A stretch of 64,000 nucleotides of DNA, taken from NCBI GenBank assembly GCA_022820485.1, contig JAJEFJ010000001.1:1-64000 (forward strand). Reading direction: 5' to 3'. A program made the position numbers and the translations under genes. The notes beneath the pieces are model-generated. The model saw only the letters and a list, made by a program, of their open reading frames with translations. It was not told the DNA's origin and made no database searches. Source of the DNA: Candidatus Latescibacterota bacterium (lineage in GTDB: Bacteria > Latescibacterota > UBA2968 > UBA8231). Shown in pieces: positions 27,810-35,424 of the stretch. Every line of letters begins with the position of its first letter. Position 1 is the stretch's first letter.

Positions 27810-28790
27810 CTATTTTTCGCAGACGGCGACTCCGATGTGGCGGTAAATACCGTCTTGATCAACTTGTATTGTGCCGTCGCCCGCGCCGTAGATATTGCCT
27901 TGGTCACGAGCCGAGTAATAGAGCAAATAGCGGTCGTCGTCTGCGAGGACGCACGGCGTTGAGGTATAGCGACCGTCAAAGTGATCGGGATGGCGCGTGG
28001 CCGGAAAGGCCGAGCGCTCAAAGTGGTGCGTCCAATGCAAACCGTCGGCCGAGGTCGAGGCGTAAATTTCGAAAATGCCGTCCGCCACGTGACAGCCGTA
28101 CCACATGGTGTAGCTGCCGTTGTTTTCTAGGACATAGGGATAGACGACGCTCCTGTGGGTTTCATTGGCCACAACCGCTGGTTCTGCATCGCGGCTCCAG
28201 TGCAGACCATCTTCCGAGGTGAAGCGGTAGATGTGGCGAGCCATAGCGCGAAAATCGTCGTCCGCCGCTGGCGCAGAATTCATCCACATGCGATAGCGGG
28301 CCGGGCCATCCTTGAGCACACAGGGGCGACGACCGCTCGGATAGAGTGGCTCGGGATGAACTTCCCAGCGCCGGCCATCCGGGCTGGTGGCATAACCAAG
28401 CATCTGCCGCATAAGGGGACCTTTACTCGTGGTGCCGAGGCGCTGGCTCATCACGAACCACATCTTGTACAGACCCTCATCGGCATCAAAGAGGACGTGC
28501 GGCGTCTGCCACGCTTGGCCCACAGGGGTCTCGCCCGTGCGCAGAATGGGATTGTCGAGGAAGGCCTTCCAGTGCAGGCCGTCCTCTGATTCGGCATAGC
28601 CCAAATCCATGTCGTTGTTGCGCGTGGCACTGCTGTTGCCCAGATACCACATCTCGTACCGGCCGTTGACCTTGATCACCGTGGGATTGTAGAGCGTCAC
28701 CCGGCACCAAGTCTGCTCTGTCGTCATGGTCGAGAGCACGGGCTGGGACGACCGCTGCCAAGCTAATTCGTGGAGAAATGCATCCGCCAT
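27810..28790 (-). CDS. Five-bladed beta-propeller glycosidase-like protein (GH32/43/130 type)
   Basis: This is a 326-aa cytoplasmic protein. Repeated blades contain the pattern YEMWYLG, YKMWFVM, YRMWMNSA, YTMWYGCH and YLLYYSARD, each with SxDGLHW-type turns (AESEDGLHWKAF, TSEDGLHWSRD, TSADGLHWTHH). This fits GH43/GH32-like or GH130-like propellers. The start MADAF is 2 bp from the stop of the DUF1028 gene, so the two are co-transcribed. Catalytic acids could not be assigned with confidence. Confidence 0.75.
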   Translation of the reverse strand: MADAFLHELAWQRSSQPVLSTMTTEQTWCRVTLYNPTVIKVNGRYEMWYLGNSSATRNNDMDLGYAESEDGLHWKAFLDNPILRTGETPVGQAWQTPHVLFDADEGLYKMWFVMSQRLGTTSKGPLMRQMLGYATSPDGRRWEVHPEPLYPSGRRPCVLKDGPARYRMWMNSAPAADDDFRAMARHIYRFTSEDGLHWSRDAEPAVVANETHRSVVYPYVLENNGSYTMWYGCHVADGIFEIYASTSADGLHWTHHFERSAFPATRHPDHFDGRYTSTPCVLADDDRYLLYYSARDQGNIYGAGDGTIQVDQDGIYRHIGVAVCEK

Positions 28791-28791
28791 T

Positions 28792-29784
28792 TTACTCGCC
28801 GATCATGGCAGCAGTAAGACGATCCAACAGCGCATCATCGGACGGCAGCAGACCAGAGGCCGGCAAACGCCGCAGTAAGTCGGCCCAGCGGTCGTACTGT
28901 GCCTGCGCCCGTTGCAGATAGGGCACCGCTTCCTCCTCGCGTCCCTCAGAAGCCAAGGTCACACCCACCCAGAACGGAGCCTCGCCGCCCGTTGCCTCAT
29001 CGGACACCAGTTCGGTCGCTGCTCGATAGGCATCCATAGCCGCCTCCATGTCCCCCGCGGTCACCCATTCGTCGCCCTCGTTTAGCTTGTGATAGGCCCG
29101 CGCTAGACGCACCAAGCGGCGCAGTTCCTCCACTGGCTCGGGATGATCTTCCACGCGCAGGTCGAACACGCGGTCAACCCACGGCCGGCCCGTATCCTCA
29201 GCGGAGACCACGAGGATGGCCGCGGACTGCCGACCGCGCAGGTCGCCCCCCTCGGCCTCGGCGACCTCCAAAGCCACGAGCAGCCGCTCGGCCAGATCGC
29301 CTTCGGCATTCTCGTAGGCGTGCGCCATCGCCGGCCACACGCTGTCTTGATCCATCAGATTGGCCTGGACGCTGTACTGGGCACCGGTTTGATGGCCAGC
29401 AGCGGCAATGGCGCGCTCGCCCGTGTGAACAGCCACGTTCCCCTTGGCATCGACCATGGCCACTTGCCTCACCGCAGCGTCGGCATCCCCTGCAAGCAGA
29501 GCGGTGAGCGCTGCCTGAGCCGTCTTGCCCATGGCCATCAGTTCGAGGCCGAGCGGACCGTAAGCCGGGTCAACAAGAGATTGGGTAGCCACAGCGCCAA
29601 CGCCAGGACGAGCCCACGGAACGATAGGCCCCACGGAAAACCAGTGGGACTGAACGGCGACGCCTAGTTGACCACTGAGGGAGTCGCGGGCGACGATGGA
29701 ATAAGTAGCCACGGGTCTCCGCCAGTCGGGTGCATCGGCCGCAGCTAGCTGAGCCGTGGCGAGAATTAGGATGAGTAGGCGCAT
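28792..29784 (-). CDS. DUF1028 (Ntn-hydrolase-like) protein with C-terminal helical domain
   Basis: This is a 330-aa protein when started at MRLLILILATAQLAAA (signal peptide; GGAGGA before ATG). The DUF1028 core is evident: TYSIVARDSLSGQLGVAVQSHWFSVGPIVPWARPGVGAVATQS, MVDAKGNVAVHTG and AYENAEGDLAERLL. DUF1028 resembles the Ntn-hydrolase fold; its activity is not established. Residues after about 215 carry the helical repeat region often described as peptidoglycan-binding in this family. It lies directly upstream of the propeller glycosidase gene. Confidence 0.85.
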   Translation of the reverse strand: MRLLILILATAQLAAADAPDWRRPVATYSIVARDSLSGQLGVAVQSHWFSVGPIVPWARPGVGAVATQSLVDPAYGPLGLELMAMGKTAQAALTALLAGDADAAVRQVAMVDAKGNVAVHTGERAIAAAGHQTGAQYSVQANLMDQDSVWPAMAHAYENAEGDLAERLLVALEVAEAEGGDLRGRQSAAILVVSAEDTGRPWVDRVFDLRVEDHPEPVEELRRLVRLARAYHKLNEGDEWVTAGDMEAAMDAYRAATELVSDEATGGEAPFWVGVTLASEGREEEAVPYLQRAQAQYDRWADLLRRLPASGLLPSDDALLDRLTAAMIGE

Positions 29785-29810
29785 GATTCCTCCAAGCGTC
29801 AGCGGATATA

Positions 29811-29890
29811 GCAATCCGCATGATTTGAACGTTCTAATGTGGATCGTCTCGTGCATCCTATTCTGCGTCCATCTGCGTCCATCTGCGGAT
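29811..29890. repeat. Dispersed intergenic repeat, copy B
   Basis: This 80-bp element closely matches 14181-14263 (GCATGATTTGAACG, TGGATCGTCTCGTGCATCC, then three CTGCG units at 10-bp spacing). Like copy A it lies between two leftward genes, 26 bp before a signal-peptide gene start on one side and 20 bp after a stop on the other. Confidence 0.8.
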
Positions 29891-29910
29891 CACCTTGCAC
29901 ACGATGTGGT

Positions 29911-31662
29911 CTATCGCTCTTTCTTGTCCTTTGCCAACGGCCCGGCCGGCGCTTCCTTGCTGTAGAGCGACGATCCCCGCTCGTACGACACGGTCACCTC
30001 GCCATTGGCCACGTCCAGTCGCGGCACGTTGTTGTTGAACACATCGCGGTCCGGGCCGCGCATCACCGCCAACTGGGCGTCGCTCATCCCCTCGACCAAT
30101 TCGCCCCAGCGGTTTTCCGGGTGGGCCATCTCGCCGCCGCTGCGATTAAAGTTGCGCGACGAATACTTGATCAGGATACCCCGCCGCGCAATCTCGCTCT
30201 TCCAAGCCAACGCTCCGTGCGTCGTACCGCCGTCGCCGAAGAACAGCACATCGCCAGCCTGCATCTCGACGTGTTTGACTAGCCCCATATCGCGGTCGCA
30301 AGTCCGCACGCCGGGGGGCATCTTGTAGTACGCCTTGTGACTGCCCGGCACGCAGGCAAAACCCCCGTCGCCCGCCCGCACGTCCCTGAGTTGCCAAGTC
30401 ACAGTAATCGCCTCGCAATAGCTGCGGCCATTGTGGTACACATAGCCGCGACCGGGGTTGAGCGGCTCGTTGGCGTCGTGCAGCGCGTGGCCGCTAGTTC
30501 CCTTGACCGCGACAAAACCCGTCGCCCCACCCATCCGCCCGCCACTGCCGCCCATCCAGTTCAGCCGGTGCTCGACTACCGGATGCGCGACCATCCGCCG
30601 GAACGGTTCGCAATACGGCTGGGGCAGTTCCAGCAGTCCGTTCAACAAGGGCCGCCCAGTTCCCGCCAGACTTTTGGACCCCCGCGCCAACTCTTCACCG
30701 ACTTGGATCCGATCCTCAAAGCGATCAACCGCCTCGTTGGCCGCGGCCAACCACTCCTCGTCCATCACGCCGCGCAAAACCAGATAGCCGTTGAGGTCCC
30801 AAAAGTAAAATTCCCGGCAGTCAATGTCGCTGTTGGGATCCACTTTCAAAAGCGACGGGTGAAAACCCCCAGACTCCATCCGCGTCGTCTTGCCATCGGT
30901 CACAATCGTCGGCGGTGGAGTCGTGGCTTGATAGCTCGGCTTGTAGAGCGAGGCCCGCTGCACCTCACTCAATTCAGCGTGCCACTCCGGGCGCGGCTCC
31001 GCTTCGGTCTTCGGCCCCGTCCCCGCGCTGCGGATCACGCCGCGCCCCACAAATTCGTAACTCAACAGCCGCTGGCGTCCCTTCCCCTTCCACGGCCGCA
31101 TCCCCTGCACCGTCGCCAGCGCCACGATCAGCAAATCCCCCGCCTTGAGCGCCGGCTGCAAGGTAAGCCCCATATCGTCGGCTCCGGTCGCCACCTCCTC
31201 CGGCGTCGCCACATTGCCCTTGTGGCTGCACGGCACCAGCACAAAGCCGCCATCCCCTTCCTCCACATCCTCCAGCGCCCACAGCACCCGCACCCCCTCG
31301 CTGAAGCGCCGCCCGTTCTGGAAGTAGTACGCAATGGCGGGATCCCGAGGCTCGTTGCCGCCGACCAGCGGCGCACTTGTGTCGTAGGTCTCCTCACACC
31401 AGACTTCCGGTGCGCGATCGAGGATAAACCCCTGGCCAACGAGCTGGTTGAGATACCACACCAACGCCGGATGCACCAGCAAATCGCGGAACGGCTCCCG
31501 CGCCTGCCCCGGCCAACCCAGCATCCCCTCCATCGCCCCCACGGCGTCGATCTCCCTATTGAGCCGCTCGACCTCCGGCCGAGTCAACGTCCCCGGCACG
31601 TGCAAATACCCAGCCACGTCAAAACAGTAATTCTCTTCGTTGGTCATCACTTCGCGGTCCAT
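29911..31662 (-). CDS. Tandem PhyH-like dioxygenase fold protein, probably with one degenerate half
   Basis: This 583-aa protein has two phytanoyl-CoA-dioxygenase-like halves: residues about 10-215 (YCFDVAGYLHVPGTL...FVLVPCSHKGN) and 283-500 (FYFWDLNGYLVLRGVM...FACVPGSHKAYY). In the first half the usual HxD site reads F114-Q-N-G and the distal site Q186, so iron ligands are missing. In the second half His410 (YVYHNGR) and His482 (TTHGALAW) remain, but the Asp position is Gly. AAAGGAGGTG precedes ATG. Function unknown; one catalytic and one structural half is possible. Confidence 0.75.
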   Translation of the reverse strand: MDREVMTNEENYCFDVAGYLHVPGTLTRPEVERLNREIDAVGAMEGMLGWPGQAREPFRDLLVHPALVWYLNQLVGQGFILDRAPEVWCEETYDTSAPLVGGNEPRDPAIAYYFQNGRRFSEGVRVLWALEDVEEGDGGFVLVPCSHKGNVATPEEVATGADDMGLTLQPALKAGDLLIVALATVQGMRPWKGKGRQRLLSYEFVGRGVIRSAGTGPKTEAEPRPEWHAELSEVQRASLYKPSYQATTPPPTIVTDGKTTRMESGGFHPSLLKVDPNSDIDCREFYFWDLNGYLVLRGVMDEEWLAAANEAVDRFEDRIQVGEELARGSKSLAGTGRPLLNGLLELPQPYCEPFRRMVAHPVVEHRLNWMGGSGGRMGGATGFVAVKGTSGHALHDANEPLNPGRGYVYHNGRSYCEAITVTWQLRDVRAGDGGFACVPGSHKAYYKMPPGVRTCDRDMGLVKHVEMQAGDVLFFGDGGTTHGALAWKSEIARRGILIKYSSRNFNRSGGEMAHPENRWGELVEGMSDAQLAVMRGPDRDVFNNNVPRLDVANGEVTVSYERGSSLYSKEAPAGPLAKDKKER

Positions 31663-31690
31663 TGGACACCTCCTTTGTCCGGTGTGGTAT

Positions 31691-31996
31691 TTAGGCAGCT
31701 ACGGGATCGCTGACCTCAACTGCAAGGCGTAAGCCCAACTCGCGCAGAACCGCGGTCAAACTTAGGAGTTGGGGATTACCCTGGTCGGACAGCATTCGAT
31801 ACATCGACTCGCGATTGAGCTGAGCGCCCTCTGCAAGCCGCTTCATGCCGTGGGCTTCGGCTACATCGCGCAACGCGAGGAGGAATACATCAGGGGAGCC
31901 ATCCTCAAGGGCAGCAGTCAAATACGCAGCCGCTTCGCTAGGATCTCTGAGGTCCTCAAGTAGCCCTTCTTTGTACGGGCGAGATGCTTTGCTCAT
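31691..31996 (-). CDS. HigA-type (COG3636) addiction-module antitoxin
   Basis: This is a 101-aa HTH protein. DPSEAAAYLTAALEDGSPDVFLLALRDVAEAHGMKRLAEGAQLNRESMYRMLSDQGNPQLLSLTAVLRELGL carries the full pattern of addiction-module antidote proteins paired with COG3657 killers. Its ATG overlaps the toxin stop by 4 bp. It should neutralise the toxin and bind the palindrome in front of the toxin gene. Confidence 0.9.
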   Translation of the reverse strand: MSKASRPYKEGLLEDLRDPSEAAAYLTAALEDGSPDVFLLALRDVAEAHGMKRLAEGAQLNRESMYRMLSDQGNPQLLSLTAVLRELGLRLAVEVSDPVAA

Positions 31997-32331
31997 AATG
32001 ACCTTCTTCTATAGTCGCGCCAGAAAATCCGCGCCTGTTCAATGTCCCGTGACTGGGTTCTTTTAGTACCGCCGCAAAGCAACAACACAAGGCGGTCACC
32101 TGCCCGACCGAAATAGACCCGGTAACCGGGACCGTGGTCGATGCGTAGCTCGTGCAGACCACCACCGAGCGAGTTGGTGTCGCCGAAGTTCCCCAATCGC
32201 AACCGTGCCAGTCGAGTGCGAACGCGAGCCCTAGCAGTACGATCCCTCAAGTTGCGAATCCATTCCGAGAAGGGAGACCGACCGTCCTCTGTCTGATATA
32301 CCTCAACCTCGTGTGATACCGCCTCTGACAT
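31993..32331 (-). CDS. HigB/RelE-superfamily toxin (COG3657 type)
   Basis: This is a 112-aa small basic protein. VYQTEDGRSPFSEWIRNLRDRTARARVRTRLARLRLGNFGDTNSLGGGLHELRIDHGPGYRVYFGRAGDRLVLLLCGGTKRTQSRDIEQARIFWRDY is a typical complete RelE/HigB-like fold, probably an mRNA interferase. Toxin precedes antitoxin, as in higBA. No Shine-Dalgarno sequence precedes the ATG, and the -10 element lies only 6 bp upstream, suggesting a leaderless transcript. Confidence 0.9.
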   Translation of the reverse strand: MSEAVSHEVEVYQTEDGRSPFSEWIRNLRDRTARARVRTRLARLRLGNFGDTNSLGGGLHELRIDHGPGYRVYFGRAGDRLVLLLCGGTKRTQSRDIEQARIFWRDYRRRSL

Positions 32332-32337
32332 GGGAAA

Positions 32338-32366
32338 AGTGTAGCCGAAAAGCTACAACGCCGCAA
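32338..32366 (-). promoter_or_regulatory. higBA promoter with embedded palindromic operator
   Basis: Read leftward: TTGCGG (32366-32361), 17-bp spacer, TACACT (32343-32338). The palindrome TGTAGC-N6-GCTACA (32340-32357) covers the -10 and the spacer. The predicted start falls on the A of the toxin ATG. Confidence 0.6.
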
Positions 32367-32471
32367 GGATAGCTGATAGCAAGAATAAGCCCAACGTGAG
32401 AAGCTGAATCAGCGAGTTGGCCGGGCATATACACGATCAAATCAAACGGTCACCGCTATCACGCTCACCTA

Positions 32472-32496
32472 CTACTGCTTCGGGTTAGTGCAGTAG
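32472..32496 (-). terminator. Hairpin directly after the 302-aa gene
   Basis: CTACTGC (32472-32478) and GCAGTAG (32490-32496) form a 7-bp stem with an 11-nt loop, 2 bp after the stop of the leftward gene at 32499. There is no T-run, so its function as a terminator is uncertain. Confidence 0.35.
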
Positions 32497-32498
32497 CA

Positions 32499-33407
32499 TT
32501 ACTGTTGACTATTCAGCGAATCCCGCAGGAGATCAACAACTCGTCTGAAGGCCCAGACTTCACCTCGTGAGAGCGCAACTCCTGAATGCAGTGCCAAGGA
32601 AAGAAGACCATATAGTTGTTTGACCCACTGGTTCAAAGCGGGCGTCACATGGCCAGCGGCACGATGGAGTTTCAATGCCGCGTCCCAGGCATCCGCACTC
32701 AGCGGCTCTTGGCCTTCAAGTGATGCGGTCAAGTCTTTGCGGAACAGCACCGCCTCAAGGTGTGATCTCACGAGGCCAGCAGCGACGATTGGGCTGCCTG
32801 TATAGTTTGAGTTCAACAGCCTAGGAGAAGGAGCACGCATGAAACCAAGCAGTACCTGCTCGCCCATGAAATCTGAATCATGCGACCAGCTTTCCACTCG
32901 GCACGAATAGCGTGAGCCGTCTGTTCCGACCAAGAGGTCCTCAGCCCCAAAGGCGAAATCCTCGACTTCGTACTGAACACTTTTTATCGAATTGACGAGC
33001 GCCCGCATGTTCGTGAACCGGTACACGCGGGTAAACTCGTCGGGCGCGGTGGAACTGCGTGCATTCATAACGACCGCCTTTGGCAGCGCGCGCAAGTGGC
33101 GTATCAGCGTCTGCTGGAGAGCGTCGCTCATGTGAAATACGACTGCAGCACGACAGCCGTCTAGGTGGTCAGGGGGCTGCGACGGCACTTTGAAGCTGTA
33201 AGCTTTGTTTCCGAAATAGCAGTTGAACAAGCGCTTGTCGGATGCCAAGAACTCGTTACGTAGTCCATCTGCCCACTTGTTGAAGCCCTTATCACGAAGG
33301 GTACTCTCAAGATGGCACCGTAGACCACTGTTGAGTTCATTATTGACCTTCACGTAAGTTGATTTACCGCGTCGATCCCAATGCCAATACGGAGTGTTGT
33401 AAATCAA
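32499..33407 (-). CDS. Unknown 302-aa protein, last gene of the Xre-glycine-zipper operon
   Basis: I do not recognise this family. It is soluble, mixed alpha/beta, with no signal or membrane segment. Notable segments are PYWHWDRRGKSTYVKVN near the start, DGCRAAVVFHMSDALQQTLIRHL, DEFTRVYRFTNMRALVNSIKSVQYEVEDF and a C-terminal helical bundle ending VVDLLRDSLNSQQ. It starts with TTG whose bases overlap the TGA of a 38-aa gene, so it is translationally coupled to it. The context (Xre regulator with membrane-type tail, microprotein, HigBA alongside) suggests an accessory or defence role, but this is inference. Confidence 0.6.
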   Translation of the reverse strand: MIYNTPYWHWDRRGKSTYVKVNNELNSGLRCHLESTLRDKGFNKWADGLRNEFLASDKRLFNCYFGNKAYSFKVPSQPPDHLDGCRAAVVFHMSDALQQTLIRHLRALPKAVVMNARSSTAPDEFTRVYRFTNMRALVNSIKSVQYEVEDFAFGAEDLLVGTDGSRYSCRVESWSHDSDFMGEQVLLGFMRAPSPRLLNSNYTGSPIVAAGLVRSHLEAVLFRKDLTASLEGQEPLSADAWDAALKLHRAAGHVTPALNQWVKQLYGLLSLALHSGVALSRGEVWAFRRVVDLLRDSLNSQQ

Positions 33408-33520
33408 ATTTGGTGAACCTCAATAAGCTTGTCACATACTGCAACTACGGCCTCCGCGTCCAACTCCTCGCTCGGTCTCGCCGTCTCTAACGGCTCAAGG
33501 TACTCCCACCCCGTCGTCAT
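33404..33520 (-). CDS. 38-aa acidic microprotein coupled to the 302-aa gene
   Basis: ATG with GAGGAG 7 nt upstream opens a 38-codon frame: MTTGWEYLEPLETARPSEEL, then a helical DAEAVVAVCDKLIEVHQI, rich in Glu/Asp. Its TGA overlaps the TTG start of the 302-aa gene, and it begins 16 bp after the Xre-glycine-zipper stop. The strong Shine-Dalgarno sequence and tight spacing argue that it is translated. It could be a small partner or antitoxin-like subunit, or merely a leader that couples translation. Confidence 0.55.
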   Translation of the reverse strand: MTTGWEYLEPLETARPSEELDAEAVVAVCDKLIEVHQI

Positions 33521-33536
33521 TCTCGACTCCTCTACT

Positions 33537-34115
33537 TCAGCTTTTATGTGTACGCGTTTTTTTCACCGACGGTTGTTGATCCTTGCGTTTTGAATCCAAG
33601 AGCACCCCAAGGGCCGCACCTACAGCCGTTCCGATCCCAGGCAAAAGGATGCTGCCAATCGCCGCGCCGGCTAGAGTGCTGGCTGCAGTGCCCCCCTTAG
33701 CTGACGCTGCGGCGACACCCATTTTGATTGCCTTGTTCCTGTTGCGCGAGATACCCGAATGCAGAAGACGGCGCATCGTCTCAATGTCCTCTTCTGAAAG
33801 CTCATCCGACTCTACAGGCAGGCCTTCGGCATTTCGCAGGTTGGAAAGTGCTTCAAGATCTTCATGCCCAAGAAGCAAGAACATCGGAGAAACGCTAAGT
33901 ACATCAGCCAAGCTCACCAATGTGGAAAGCCTAGGGTCGCCTTCGCCTCCTTCGATCTGAATCACCGTCGCCCGGGAGACCGAGGCCTTAGTAGCCAAGG
34001 TGTCCTGGGATATCTCCAGCGCAGTTCGGGCGGCCACCAGATTTCGGGCGAGGTTCATCCGCACCTGATCCACGTCGAGAATATTGCTGAATGGTGTGCT
34101 TCGTCGCTTACTCAT
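33537..34115 (-). CDS. Xre-family HTH protein with C-terminal glycine-zipper hydrophobic segment
   Basis: This is a 192-aa protein when started at MSKRRSTPF, chosen for GGAG 6 nt upstream; upstream GTG and ATG codons would add up to 13 residues. Residues about 19-75 are an Xre HTH (LARNLVAARTALEISQDTLATKASVSRATVIQIEGGEGDPRLSTLVSLADVL). A linker with ESDELSEEDIETMRRLLHSGISRNR follows, then about 45 small residues (AAASAKGGTAASTLAGAAIGSILLPGIGTAVGAALGVLL) with repeated Gly spacing, typical of glycine-zipper membrane or pore segments, and a basic tail. A DNA-binding protein with such a tail is unusual. It is the first gene of a three-gene operon. Confidence 0.8.
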   Translation of the reverse strand: MSKRRSTPFSNILDVDQVRMNLARNLVAARTALEISQDTLATKASVSRATVIQIEGGEGDPRLSTLVSLADVLSVSPMFLLLGHEDLEALSNLRNAEGLPVESDELSEEDIETMRRLLHSGISRNRNKAIKMGVAAASAKGGTAASTLAGAAIGSILLPGIGTAVGAALGVLLDSKRKDQQPSVKKTRTHKS

Positions 34116-34378
34116 GGCCATCTCCATTGGGGAGTATGTGGATTTTCGTGACACCGACTTTGTTTTTCCAGAATACGGAGTTGCCTCCGGTTAAGCCCCG
34201 CCAGACCGAACCGACAATTTGGCATCGCGAAGTTCGAGAGAGGAGAGTCTGGCGGTTTCCTTTCCTACACCGAGAGCGGAGACATTCCGTTTCCACCACA
34301 CATGTTTGTGCATGAGACTCAAGACCTTCGACGGATGGGAAATTCTCCAGAAGCTCGCAGTGTTCACCGGCCTTCGCC

Positions 34379-34519
34379 TTATAGATACGTCGCTATGTGA
34401 ACAGACGCTATTATAACACCTAGGGGATGATCTTTAATACGTCGTCCATATATCTTCTGTTCAATGGACTTTTTCCGGGGATCTTTCCCCTTTTTCAAGC
34501 ACTTCCTTTTCTTATCCAT
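34379..34519 (-). CDS. 46-aa lysine-rich microprotein
   Basis: AAGGAG stands 6 nt before the ATG at 34519. The peptide is MDKKRKCLKKGKDPRKKSIE, then QKIYGRRIKDHPLGVIIASVHIATYL: a very basic N-terminal half and a hydrophobic end. It follows the YaaW-like gene by 128 bp on the same strand, in an AT-rich stretch. It could bind nucleic acid or membrane; no family recognised. The rest of 34116-34378 holds no convincing frame. Confidence 0.4.
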   Translation of the reverse strand: MDKKRKCLKKGKDPRKKSIEQKIYGRRIKDHPLGVIIASVHIATYL

Positions 34520-34647
34520 GACATTCTCCTTATTAAAGACTCAGGATCACGGCGTTCTAGTATGAGATAAGATGTCCGCCGGATTGTGCCCTATCGCGTG
34601 GTACACCCATGCCCCTTCAATCCGGTGGTCTTGACATTGGGGAAACT

Positions 34648-35400
34648 TCACTCTTCTGAGCCATCGCGCAAAGCAACGATGCCTAGGTACAGACATATCG
34701 GAACGGTCTTCCGATATGCCGGACCTTGAAGATCCAGAGCTATCCAAGCGCCGGAGATCACCCATAATACAGGGCCGAGCGCATTCAGCCACGGGTTGCG
34801 TTTCATAAGTTCCTTGACTAGATGCTTGGCTGCCTCTCTTCCGACAATTTGAGCCAGTATCGTGACAATGATAGTCTCAATTATCCCAAGGGCAACTTTG
34901 GGTCCAAGAACCTCAAAGAGAATAGGTAAGACTGCTGCCTTCCCGTCTCTCTTTAGGTGATCCATGATGAGGTCTCGGTCTGCGTCGCCAACCCCAATAT
35001 CCTCGAATGCCTCTGAGAGTTCTTCCGGGGACTTACTCTGAAGTTCTTTCTCAACCACAGCTTTCACCAAACGCTCAAGCCTAACCTCAATGCTGCCACC
35101 GCGTTTGATGGGTACCTTGAGTTTTTTGCAAACGTCATTGAGCAATTCAGTGGCAGCCACCCCAGCCTCATTTTCACATATAAAAAGGAAGCGCCCCAAA
35201 TAGGCTAAGTCGGACGATCCGTAGTACCGGATTTGTTTTTCAATCAACGAGATGAGTTCAGGTCTTGCGGCGTTATTGCTCTTACTCTTGTCGAGCAACT
35301 GTTTCCGCTTATTGTCATCTGTAAATGAAAGGTAGCTGTCGAGCACCTTTGACAAATACTCGAAGTCAGCGTACTCACATTTCTCTAGAATCTCTTTCAT
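34648..35400 (-). CDS. YaaW/UPF0174-family protein
   Basis: This 250-aa protein matches the E. coli YaaW layout: N-terminal CEYADFEYLSKVLDSYL, then a helix with LIEKQIRYYGSSDLA, LLNDVCKKLKVPIKRGGSIEVRLERLVKAVVEKEL, a hydrophobic stretch (AVLPILFEVLGPKVALGIIETIIVTILAQIVG) and the conserved end GPAYRKTVPICLYLGIVAL. The family function is not established. GGAGG touches the first ATG (35406), so translation probably begins at the second ATG (35400), 6 nt from it. The segment is AT-rich compared with its neighbours. Promoter and paired operator-like repeats lie upstream. Confidence 0.75.
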   Translation of the reverse strand: MKEILEKCEYADFEYLSKVLDSYLSFTDDNKRKQLLDKSKSNNAARPELISLIEKQIRYYGSSDLAYLGRFLFICENEAGVAATELLNDVCKKLKVPIKRGGSIEVRLERLVKAVVEKELQSKSPEELSEAFEDIGVGDADRDLIMDHLKRDGKAAVLPILFEVLGPKVALGIIETIIVTILAQIVGREAAKHLVKELMKRNPWLNALGPVLWVISGAWIALDLQGPAYRKTVPICLYLGIVALRDGSEE

Positions 35401-35424
35401 ACTCATCCTCCTCAGACGTATAAG

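Noticed and set aside
30337..31713. Long rightward open frame (458 codons) opposite the tandem PhyH gene
   Set aside because: Pro/Arg/His-rich composition typical of an antisense frame in GC-rich DNA; no motif, and the opposite strand is clearly coding.
34465..34500. Rightward GGGGATC...CCCC plus T5 as terminator
   Set aside because: The stem is only 5 bp, no rightward gene precedes it, and it lies within the 46-aa leftward ORF.
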